Below, one piece after another: positions 33,776 to 43,643 of a DNA stretch of 64,000 bases (position 1 is its first letter; every line of letters starts with the position of its first letter). A program made the position numbers and the translations under genes. This DNA is from Flammulina velutipes (lineage: Eukaryota > Basidiomycota > Agaricomycetes > Agaricales > Physalacriaceae), in the NCBI GenBank assembly GCA_011800155.1, contig CM022374.1:2728001-2792000 (forward strand), written 5' to 3'. The notes beneath the pieces were generated by a model. It had not been told where the DNA came from and did no database searches. It saw nothing but the letters and a program-made list of their open reading frames with translations.

Positions 33776-36572
33776 ATGTCCTCGTCTGACTGGGGTCGAT
33801 TGTCCAACAAACTGACTTTCGAGGACCTAGCTCATCGGACGAGACTACTCCTACGCTCCGAAAAGCCCTGGCGGACTATCTCTTCTCTGCCAAATGAAGT
33901 GGTGCAGCGTGTCGTTGATGTCATCCAGACGGTGCGTGTTGTCAGTCTATAGCTTCCTCCAATTGCTGACAAGATTTAGGACTTGGACGCTGTGTCATAC
34001 GGGCCATCTGACTGTTATCGTTCCAGCTGCTTAAAGTGTCTCCGCACGCTCACCAAGGAGCACAATGTCCTACCAGCATCGTTCTTTTGCCATGATGTGA
34101 GCAAAGTCGACCAGAACCCTATCTCTGGTGGTGGATTTGCGGTAATTACGTTGTCGATGTGCAACGACATGCATTTACCAGGCCTTCAAGGATATCTGGA
34201 GAGGCACGCTGCGGCATAAAGTGGTCTGCTTGAAGGTCCTACGAATGTTTATCACTGGTCCTAGAAGGGAGGATATCTTGAAGGTACGTCCTAGCTCAGA
34301 TGATTACGCAGACATCACCAACGATATCATCCCAGGAGTGCTATCATGAAGCCTTGGTATGGAGACAGCTACAACATCCCAACATCCTACCATTTCTGGG
34401 CATCAGTGAGACTTCTTTTGCGCCATCCTTTTGCCTGATCTCTCCGTGGATGGTCAACGGAGATATCATATCGTTTCTAGAGACACATCCACACCATGAT
34501 CGACTTTGCTCAGTAACTGTACTTTGTTTGTTCCTCATTCGGTTAGCTGAACCTATGTCCATGGCAGGTTACGGAAGTCGCTCGGGGAATGCAATATCTG
34601 CATGAGTTAGATCCCCAGATCATCCATGCCGATATTAGAGGAGTGAGTTATGCATACTTTTCCTTATTATTACCACACTCATGTAGCATAGTTTAACATT
34701 CTAGTGACTGACGAATTCCATTGTTGCCTAGCAGACTTTGGCCTTAGCCTGATGGCTGTATCACAAGCACCGTCGGATTCGACGAAGGCGTTACGGGGAA
34801 CGCTCCGATGGCTCCCGCCAGAGGTTCTCAATCATTCTCTGTCGGATGAAAATCGCATGTCAGCTAGGGACATTTATTCTTTCGGTTGTACTGTTATAGA
34901 GGTCGGTTTTTATATCTCTTGGGCGACAGAGACATTCAACATTTCTCCAGATATTCACAGGAAAGCCTCCATTCTCACATATCAAGCACGACGCTGGTAT
35001 CATCCACGAGGTGGTCACTGCGAGGCAGAAGCCAGTCAGACCATCTTCGCCGTCTATTCCCGACGCAGTGTGGATGCTTGTTTCGGAATGCCTCAACTTC
35101 GATCCTAGCACACGTCCTACAGCACTGGCGATCGTCAGTTTGTTAGAATCGTTGAAACGACCTCCATCTTCGACATTACGGCCTACATCGCGACCTCCAT
35201 CCGTCTGCGAACTCGTCCGCGAGCCTCCGATACGCCGAGGCAGTCCGTCGCGAAGGAGAATGAACAACTCACCTATTCATCTACGTCCCCCAAATATACC
35301 CAGGATCAGGAGCCCTCCTATCCCCATGCTCAAGAACCCTTACATGGATGTCATAAGACCCACCTCTCGCAGAGAGGTTTCTCGAAGTGTTTCTTCGATT
35401 GGTGTTAGACGAAGAACAGATTCGAGCGCACCTAGTCGACCTAGTAGTGCTGCTCCCCGTCCAGGTCGGTATCATTGCACTAGTTAGATTCATGTACTGA
35501 TATGATTTAGCCCTTCTCCAACGGATATGGACAGGACCTGTGAACGGGACAACCTACCTTCATGTCTACACTGCAGTAGACGCTGAGACAGGCCAGACTA
35601 TGATTGTGAAGCGCGCACGTTTACCTTCAGGAAATGATCGCACCCGCATGCTAGAGAATCTACAACTCAAGTTCGCAAGCGTTGAGGACTTGTGTCACCC
35701 TAACATCGCTCAGTTTCTTGGTTTCGAGCAATTAAACGATTTAATCAGCATGTGCGCATTCTACTCGTCGTTCATGACGATCCGCTTACACTTTCATAGT
35801 TTTATGGAATATGTGCCGGGCACTACACTACACGCTTTGCTTACCAAACACCGGAGGTTTGGTGACACCAATGTTACACGGTTCTTCCTACGGAACATCG
35901 TGAACGGGCTGGCATGCCTCCATGATAGAGGTATCATGAACTGTGTTGGTCTTGCTCTACGAGGAGCCGCGCAATGGCTCATTACGTCTTCAAACAGAAC
36001 CTAAAAGCGGACAACATCCTCGTGAGCACCTCTGGAGTGTGCAAGATATCCGGGTTTGGCGTTCCAAATGCAAGAGCATTCACCCCCATCAATGACACGA
36101 TCTTTGGCGTAGCGCCGGAAGCTATCAATCCCCGAGAAGAAGGATATGGGGTCGAAGTCGACATCTGGAGCTTGGGATGTATCGCCACCGAATTGTGGAT
36201 AGGCCTTGATCCATGGCAGGGAGTAGATCTAAAGGAGGCTATACTTGCGGTAAGTTGACATTGGTGACTTCTCAAACGTTAGTCACTGATCCCGACTCCA
36301 GCTTTTCGACAAACAAGTCTTGCAACTTCCACCCACCCTTAGTCTCTCTTACGAGGCTGAGGATTTCTACGGCTGGTGTCTCCGGTTGTCAGTGCATTGG
36401 AGTCTGCTTACACTGCCAGCGAAGTTTACTCATGCGCTTCTTTCATAGGAACCCAACTCTCCGTGCACCCGCTCCCAATTTACTTCGACATGGGTATCTA
36501 ACAACATCAGCAGGCTGGCAGTTTCCTGGTTTCCGTGATGCGGCTAGGAATGACTTTTCCATGAAGTTATGA
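33776..36572 (+). CDS. Tandem TKL kinase plus STE11-like pseudokinase
   Basis: About 743 residues in twelve exons: 33776-33931, 33980-34141, 34191-34283, 34336-34512, 34568-34642, 34692-34901, 34951-35464, 35511-35751, 35800-35944, 35998-36249, 36302-36384, 36449-36572. Domain 1 (about residues 100-370) is a tyrosine-kinase-like kinase: GGGFADIWRG loop, Lys121 in VVCLKVLR, catalytic loop IIHADIRGFN (Asp218, Asn223), LADFGLS (Asp236), WLPPEV. It looks active. A Ser/Pro/Arg-rich linker (about 375-460) follows. Domain 2 (about 465-720) resembles MAPKKKs: Lys496 in IVKRA, FMEYVPGTTLHALL, LRNIVNGLACLHDRGI, VDIWSLGCIATEL, NPTLRAPAPNLLRH. Its HRD is replaced by Asn-Cys-Asn (590-592) and DFG by GFG (610-612), so it should be catalytically dead. 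The exon 7-8 join is in frame, so one protein is predicted rather than two genes. Confidence 0.82.
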
Positions 36573-37034
36573 TTCGTACATGGTTACGAATAGTTCTCGC
36601 AGGATCTGGAGAGTAGGACAGGTCAGGAGACCAGTTCCCATCTTTCATTGAAGTTGGTGCTCGAAGGCATCCATATATTGTGTGCCTCGCCTCATACTTT
36701 TGACTCTTATTAGATCCTTGTTTGTAGAACCTTCCTGTGTACAGTATCATTCATTGCTTACAATCCATGGTTGTGGAACAAACATAACTAGGCGGTAAAT
36801 CTTGAAGCTTGGAAACCAAATAGCGATAATGAGGCCGAGTCAATTAAGAAGTGGTAAACTGAAACAGCTGCTGAGGGCAGCGAGGAGTAATACAGTAAAT
36901 TTGTCCAAGAGCGTCACAGTGAATGTCGTAGGGATATACGTAGATCATGAAACGTAAAGAGTTCGTGAAATGTCCCGGAGATGAAGGAAATCCAATGCGT
37001 CCATGAAGAAGAAAGAACTTTCGGCGTGAAGATT
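36573..37034. other. Short intergenic, converging genes
   Basis: About 460 bp between the stop codons of converging genes; nothing recognised. Confidence 0.5.
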
Positions 37035-38357
37035 TCAGCATCTCCAGTCAGACTGTCAAATCAGGTTAGCTCGTCAAAAGCATAAGATGGGGGCAGAACC
37101 GAACACATACAGTGGGAGTCTGTGGCGCCCCAGTCCATTGGTAGGGCTGTTCGCCCAAACATTCGGCAACGGTCACCAGACGGTATCCAGCGCTCTGCAG
37201 GCGGTCGATAGCGTACGGGATAACATCATGTGCGGTAGATTCTAGATGGGTACACGTATATCATCAGCCTATGAGCCTCAAGAGATCAAATAGCCTACCG
37301 ATGGTTTCGTGGTTCAAAGCGAGGAGTGTTGAAGGGCGGTTGAGGGAGGTGGTGCGGTAGCGTTCTTTGCTCTCAGCCGCGGAGGCTCCCACGGAATCGC
37401 CAGAGCTAAAGGGGGTAGAATTGGTCAGTTGAGGAGCGGAGAAAGAGGGGAGGAAGGGGGCTTACTCGAAGTCCCAAATGACGACCTTCTGGCCGCGAAT
37501 ATAAGATGCGTAAAGGACTTCGTCATCGTAGTTGCCGTAAGCTAATATAGATTGTGGTCAGCATGGACGTTTCGCGGATACCATGAATGGATGAGCTTAC
37601 GTGGGCGCATGAACGCAGGTTGAACACCGACAATTCGTTGTAGAGCCACTGTTGACATACGTCAAAATAGAGTGGCAATAGAAAGAAGGTACATACATTC
37701 CACACGCCACATTTCATCGTGAACTGCAGCATACATGTGAACATCGCAAGGATTTCGCTGAAATGAGATGCCACCCACTTTGATCCCACGTTAAGGATGT
37801 AAGGTCTTTATGCCCCCATGTGTGCGACGCAACTTGGTGTCCTGCGTTGTACGCGTATTTTATCTGGTCAATGGCGCCCTGGTCATAAATGCATTGATCT
37901 GGAAGGAAGTTAGTTTGCCTGGAGTGAATCATGTCGAGGGTCGCTCATACAGTTGTTTCCGTCTTTCGAAATCAGGCTCTGCGTTAGCAAGGAGGACCAA
38001 AAGTCGGGATTAAAAAGACTCACTGAAAAAGAAGGTCCCCTTTGCACCCCTGGACGTCAAGGCGTTACTAATGTCGTATCTGTGCGCAGACCTTCAGCAA
38101 GACGACAGCTGAACGCAAGGGAAAGACTTGCATATACCAATATGGGCCATCGTCCTAAAGAATGACGAAGGAGGTGATGTCAGCCGGAAACAAACGACAT
38201 GATATAGACGTTGACCACTTACGAAAGTGAGGGCGACGGTGTTGGGTTGAGTGCAGCCATAGATGACCTGCGCCTGTTGACGTTTCTCATTGGTCGGGGC
38301 TGCCTCCACGGTCGCGACGCAAGCCAGAACAGACAGAGCAATAGCAGAGAAGAGCAT
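37035..38357 (-). CDS. Secreted CE4 polysaccharide deacetylase, copy 2
   Basis: CE4 enzyme predicted to de-acetylate chitin-type glycans outside the cell. About 250 residues in eleven exons: 38357-38223, 38154-38132, 38079-38024, 37962-37951, 37898-37779, 37723-37697, 37648-37601, 37541-37466, 37405-37299, 37241-37111, 37052-37035. A signal peptide (LFSAIALSVLACVATVEA) precedes TFDDGP, HTWGH, RPPYGN, DFDSGD and LALNHE. Exon 4 is only 12 nt. The second intron needs a GC donor (TAT-AT/GCAAGT...ACAG); this yields DDGPYWYIYDISNAL, the same length as copy 3, while the nearby GT donor gives a stop or a deletion. Exon sizes match copy 3 (40034-41317) everywhere except exon 1. The copy looks functional. 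Confidence 0.9.
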
Positions 38358-38419
38358 GGTAATAGTGGATGGGATAAGCAGAGCGTGAGCTGGGAAATTG
38401 AGCGGGTAAGCATCGCGTC

Positions 38420-38427
38420 TTTTTATA
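38420..38427 (-). promoter_or_regulatory. Probable TATA box of CE4 copy 2
   Basis: TATAAAAA on the minus strand about 65 bp upstream of the start codon of the deacetylase gene. Confidence 0.55.
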
Positions 38428-38520
38428 TGGGTAATGTCGAATGTTTCAAGTTGGTTGAAAAATAGAACGGATTTACAGGCACGGCGCGTCATGAGGATTG
38501 GAACATACGGCCAGGGTTGC

Positions 38521-38528
38521 CCCAGGAT
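38521..38528. repeat. Target-site duplication, left (CCCAGGAT)
   Basis: Eight bases identical to 39155-39162, directly abutting the inverted termini of the element between them. Confidence 0.85.
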
Positions 38529-39154
38529 TAGGGTTGAGGAAAAAACTATTGAAAACTTTTTTACCTGTAATTTACCTGGTGGTCACCGTCGAGGGTGTAA
38601 ATTACCTAGGTAAATTACAGCACGTGTTAGCCCTGCACGTGATCTTAGGCGCGCCCAATCTACGTGGCGCACCGCCGCCCGCCACACACTTTGGCAGCTC
38701 AAGATCCACCGAAATTACAATCACAGTGCTGGAATGGCATAATTACATCACAGTACACTCAACTTCAGTCTCCTTCTTCTCATGACACCAAGTATGTAAT
38801 AGCTGTGTACGCCACACACAGTAAGCACTTGTGGGCTGTTTTGATTCTAGCTCTCACAGACAACTTAGACAAGTAATCCAACAGTGATGAATGTTTTGTC
38901 ATAAGCTGTATGCAATAGAAGTATGACTAACATACCCAGTACTCAAGTCTGACTGTAAAACCGTCATTGGTACCACTTCCGTTATTGTGGCGCACTACAG
39001 ACTGGTGGGAGTGCGGGGCGGATGTCACGTGCCAAGTAAATAACCTGCCCATTTTGTCGCATTTTGGGTCGAGGTAAATTACCATGTAAATTACGGTAAA
39101 TTACACGTAAATAAGTGTTTTGGTAAATAATGCGGGGTTTTTTCCTCCACCCTA
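38529..39154. mobile_element. hAT-type MITE, 626 bp
   Basis: Non-autonomous DNA transposon. The left end is TAGGGTTGAGGAAAAAAC; the right end read backwards is TAGGGTGGAGGAAAAAAC, an 18-bp terminal inverted repeat with one mismatch. The ends fit the hAT pattern (pyrimidine-A-purine-N-G), and an exact 8-bp target duplication CCCAGGAT flanks the element, the hAT length. Six copies of GTAAATTAC or its reverse complement lie near the ends (38567, 38597, 38610, 39074, 39086, 39096), three on each side, as expected of subterminal transposase sites. No transposase-like frame is present. It sits between CE4 copies 2 and 3, about 170 bp upstream of copy 2. Confidence 0.9.
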
Positions 39155-39162
39155 CCCAGGAT
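39155..39162. repeat. Target-site duplication, right (CCCAGGAT)
   Basis: Exact match of 38521-38528. Confidence 0.85.
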
Positions 39163-40033
39163 GGCCTTGACCTAAGCCTTCGCTTGTGCGCTTTGGATTC
39201 CGGGGAAGATCATCACGGCGATATCGATGAACTTCGCTCTGAGTCATTCTCGCGCGCGCCACACACGACGCTTCGACTGGTATTTTGTTCGTGTATGGGT
39301 AGTCGGGAGGTTACAAGAGTATGAAGCCGGACCGAATGAGACTTGAAGCCCCCACGATTTGAGATCCGCAAATACCAAGGATTAACGGTGTACGATCGCC
39401 TTCGCCTGGAATTAGGGCGCGTACCACTTGATTACACGTGAGCCTCGCTAGACGGATATTGTGAATGTGTCGGTTTCATGTGACTGGATCTTACACAGCG
39501 TGGCCGATACACATCTAGGCGACTTTGTAAATCTAGAGTCCATTTTGCGCCAAAAGAATACCTGCACCTGGGCTTGCAAGTTCGGTCGTCGAATTTTGAC
39601 ACCTCCACCGTTCCTGAATAACACACACACTTCACCACTGCTTCTTCAGCATGCGGCTTGTCCACCACATTACTACGGACGAAGGTTGAACTTGTAGTGT
39701 GTTGACAGGTTGAAGCAGGCGGCAGGCAGGCTATCTTGCTGACGGAATGCTTCGTAAATTCATGGCTCGCTGGCGAGTTCGATTCCGCCGTGTTACAAAG
39801 TAACATCATTTGGGCTCATGACCGATGCTCATTCAATTTCAGTTTGTGGGATACATAGCACCTAACATCCGAACGCACCGGCGTACGCGTTCGGAGCGTT
39901 GGCTCAACCGATCGGAAATACGGAAACACGGAGAGGTCGGATTTTGAAAGGTTTCGCGTTAGCAAAAACAGTACACTGTACAGTCGTCGTCGATAAATAT
40001 CTCTTAGCATTCGGCACTGCCGAGCGCACAAGT
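39163..40033. other. Intergenic, nothing recognised
   Basis: About 870 bp between the MITE and the stop codon of CE4 copy 3. No gene recognised. Confidence 0.5.
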
Positions 40034-41317
40034 TCAACAGGTCCAAGTGCCCTGGATCCGAAAGATTAGATCGACATAGACCCAAGAGCAAAGTGGATTT
40101 TACATCTGGAGTTCCCGGCGCCCCCTCACTCTTGTAAGGAGTAGAGCCAAGGCATTCGGCGACCGTGACTAGGTCATATCCAGCCTCCTGGAGGCGATCG
40201 ATAACATAGGGCAGAACACTAAAGGCAGTCGTGTCTGGGTTCATGTCAATGACGGGGTTTCTTACAAACGGAAGAGACACGCCTACCGTACGATTCGTGA
40301 TTGAGAGCTATGAGACCAGATCCTTTCCGGCTGATGAATGCATCGTACTTCGCCTGAGTTTGAGCGGCACTCAATCCATTCCAATCTTCCGCGCTAGCGT
40401 TGTAGACAAATGAGAGCGTGCATACAGAGTGAGGAGCGAAGACATACTCCAAATTCCAGTTCACGGCAGTTTGTCCTCTGGCAGCGGTAATGCTCAAGAC
40501 TTGATCGTTCGTGTTCCCATAGGCTTACGAACGAGATTATTAGTCTGCTACTAACTGTGAAGCGGATGTTCCTCACGAGGACGTACGAAAGCCGGAACCA
40601 CGCCGGCAATTCGTTTCAAAGCCTCTTCAGAGATAGATGAATAATTGGGAATTGGGCAGGAGAATCACGGTCTCGAGTTATGACACGTACCATCGACGCG
40701 AGACAACTCAAGTTCAACTGTGGGATGTGAATGACCGGCAACAATTCTCAAGACAGGCAACTTGCCTTGGTCGGCCGACAACGAGGGAAGGCTCGTGTGG
40801 CTCCAGCCATGAGAAGCAATTTGATGACCAGAAGCATATGCGTGTCGAACACGCTCCATGGAATCAGTGTCGTAGATGCATTTGTCTTGAATGATATTGG
40901 CGAAACATCCATTACATAGGCTAAAGACTCACTTAGTTTGCCATCTGTGGAAAGATCAATCGGCTGTAGACAATTTGTAGAAAGGCAAAGAAAACTGACT
41001 CAGGAAGAAGGTCCCTTTGGCGCCTTTGGCGGTCAAGGTGTCACTGATGTTTTGTCTGACGGCTCATACTATAAGACATTGTCGAGGATTGCGAAAGGAA
41101 AGGCGTACGAGTATATGTACGGTCCATCGTCCTATGACGTTAACCTATCAACTGGCGTCTTCTAACAGAAGAAACTGCAGATACTCACGAATGTCAAAGC
41201 AGCAGTGTTAGGCACAGTGCAGCTAGTTACCAACGAAGGCAAAGCAGCGATAGAGGGCAGCGAAACAGTAGGGACAGTCAGAATCGCAAGGGAGAAAGCG
41301 ACAGTAGAGAGCAACAT
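40034..41317 (-). CDS. Secreted CE4 polysaccharide deacetylase, copy 3
   Basis: CE4 enzyme of about 248 residues in eleven exons: 41317-41189, 41131-41109, 41055-41000, 40944-40933, 40885-40766, 40717-40691, 40624-40577, 40523-40448, 40393-40287, 40234-40104, 40051-40034. A signal peptide (LLSTVAFSLAILTVPTVSL) precedes TFDDGP, SHGWSH, RPPYGN, a classical DAEDW and ALNHES. The C-terminus TWTC keeps the final Cys of the other copies. Motif 4 is closer to textbook CE4 (D-x2-DW) than the DFDSGD of copies 1 and 2, so substrate preference may differ. Exons 2-11 have exactly the same lengths as in copy 2, including the 12-nt exon 4. The fifth intron appears to use a GC donor (AAG/GCAAGT...CACAG); a GT choice breaks the frame. 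Looks functional. Confidence 0.88.
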
Positions 41318-41865
41318 TGTCTGAAGACATCAGTCGAAGAAGACGCCATTTTAATAGATGCGGAACGGCTCGGACGAACTTCGCTCATCACCATGGTGGC
41401 AATGCTTTCGGGGAAACTTGTTCCAGATTTGAAGAGACTTTGGAGCGAGCTTGACAACTTGGATCTACTTGACTGTCAGTTGACCTGTTCAAGTCGATTA
41501 GAACACGACTGTGGCGGAAAAGCAAGATGGTTCGTAATCTGGAAGGTGCTTTCGTTATTTGTCGTCTCGACTCTCTAGTGCTCTAGCAATTACGATAATT
41601 ATCCGTGATGGTGGTCAGAGGATTACTGTATCTGTTGAAGCGCTCGGCAAGCATTAGTGCTCCTCAATTCTTAGTTTATTGCGCTTGGTGGCGGTTTGAT
41701 GTAAGTAGACGCCGATCGGCCGATCGTGTCCGAATATTTCTCTACATCTCCTCTCATCTTTCTCAACAACTTGAATTAGCTAGGTGCTAACAAGTACTAA
41801 ATTCACTTCATATTGACATTAATAGAAATGTCACGACTAGCAACTAAGTCAGGGCGCCTTTCGCT
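41318..41865. other. Divergent intergenic region
   Basis: About 550 bp between CE4 copy 3 (minus) and the D-amino-acid oxidase (plus). Contains the second copy of the 29-bp dispersed repeat. Confidence 0.5.
41655..41683 (+). repeat. 29-bp dispersed direct repeat, copy 2
   Basis: Identical over 29 bp to 20711-20739. Confidence 0.7.
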
Positions 41866-43051
41866 ATGTCTTCTACCGCCAGAAGCATCGTCGTCGTTGG
41901 TGCAGGAGTTATTGGGCTGACTACCGCCATCCGTCTTCTCCAATCGAATCGGCATGTCACTATTCTCGCAAAGGATCTACCTGGGGATCCCCTCATTGCA
42001 ACATACGCGTCTCCATGCGCTGGTGCACATCATCTTTCCTTCGCGTCGGACGACGATCTTGTTCAGAGAAAGGTTGACCGACGGACCTTTGATGTTATGT
42101 GGGAGCAAATCCATTCTCCACGACCTGGAGAAGAAGATGAAGGAGCTGCCTTGATGAAACTCACTCAGACCGAATTCTACGCCACACCTGGAGAAAAACA
42201 CATCCAGTTCTTCGAAGAACTTCCTGACTTCAAAATTCTCGAACCGCCGCCTCATTCCTTGCACTCAGTCAGCTTCACAAGCATGACGATGGATACTGGC
42301 CCATACCTCGCAGCTTTGGTCAAGCGGTTCGTCAAACTCGGCGGTAGTTTGGAAAGAGCGGACTTGCCTTCTCTACGATCCATCTTGGATCTCCCTCTCG
42401 CTAGTGAGGTCGATGCTATCGTCAACTGCACCGGCCTTGGTTCCCTTCACTTGGCCGACGTCGCTGATCAGACGATGTACCCCGTTAGAGGACATGTTAT
42501 CGTGTTAAACGCGCCTTGGATAAAAGAAGGCCGGACCAGGCAGGTTGGCTCGCTTGCCGCTTCAGAGGTAGATGGCAGTGAAGGAGGCGAAGGAGGCGAG
42601 CGAACATATATCATTCCTAGGAAGAGTGGTCAAGTGGTTATCGGCGGAACGCGTGAGGTCGGAGATTGGTATGTGTGGTGCTATGATAAGTATTTCCCGC
42701 GCTGAAACGTTCATCCATAGGTCTCAAACTCCTGATCCAGCTGTGTCCTTGTCTATTAAGCGGCGCGCATTGGAACTCTTTCCGAATTTGGCACCTTCTT
42801 ACGATCCATCTTCTGGGGCCCTCCCTAGTATGGTGGAAGAACTGGATGCTATCACTCTGACAGAGGTGATAGGATTTCGGCCGGCAAGGAGAGATGGCCT
42901 ACGACTCGAGCGTGGTGAGGATCTTATAAGCGGGCGGAAGGCCGTCAAGGTGTTCCACAATTATGGTCATTCTGGAGCCGGATGGCAGGCCTGTTGGGGA
43001 TGTGCCGAGGAGATTTTAAATCTAGTTGTAGCGGAGGATTCGGAGATCTGA
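41866..43051 (+). CDS. D-amino-acid oxidase family protein
   Basis: FAD-dependent oxidase expected to convert D-amino acids (or D-aspartate) to 2-oxo acids, ammonia and hydrogen peroxide. About 377 residues, exons 41866-42668 and 42721-43051; the intron joins GGTREVGDW to SQTPDP. The N-terminal Rossmann motif is SIVVVGAGVIGLTTAIRLL. Later landmarks are VNCTGLGSLHLADV, PVRGHVIVL, YIIPRKSGQVVIGGT, GFRPARRDGLRLE and the closing HNYGHSGAGWQACWGCAEEI, which packs against the flavin. Length fits the family (340-390). A peroxisomal SKL end is not present (the protein ends DSEI). It is followed on the same strand by a transporter and an oxygenase. D-Asp versus neutral D-amino-acid preference cannot be decided. 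Confidence 0.92.
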
Positions 43052-43643
43052 ATTTGATGTGGCGTAAAGAATTCATATATCAAATACTTGAAGAGGGATC
43101 GAAGATCTACAAAAACAGCAAAACAAAATAGCGCCCCAGGTTATTACAGAAATAAGGATCTATCTTACTGTCTACGTGCACCCGCATTTATTCGAGCACA
43201 GCCACATATTCGGGCCGAACTACCGGCACTTCGCCCTTTACACTGAACCATCATCTTGCGAACATCTCACGCAAAATGGCGCCTTAACCTGCTACCTTCT
43301 ATGTCGCAGCTCTGCGATAGACAACGTCGGAGACGCGTTATGGCCCGTCTCGCGCTGGTTCGCGCTGCGAACGGAGCAGTCGTTGAATTGTGGGTATGGC
43401 TTGGTATGGGATTGAAAGGACTCCTACACTAACCAAAATCGTTAGTCTCGACTCTAGATATGCTTATCTCTGATATCCGGTTCTTCTTCTTCTCCATCAA
43501 GCGTGTTTGGGCGTTCGTAGAATCACGTCTTCGATACCTCGGATGAGACAGTCAGATGCATTGTTGGACGCAATAAAGCCATTCTATCTCTGTTGGACTT
43601 TGGCTGGCTGGCTTCCTCCTGCCTGCTGACTACCACGAGAAAC
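43052..43643. other. Intergenic, nothing recognised
   Basis: About 590 bp between the oxidase and transporter genes on the same strand; no gene recognised. Confidence 0.5.
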
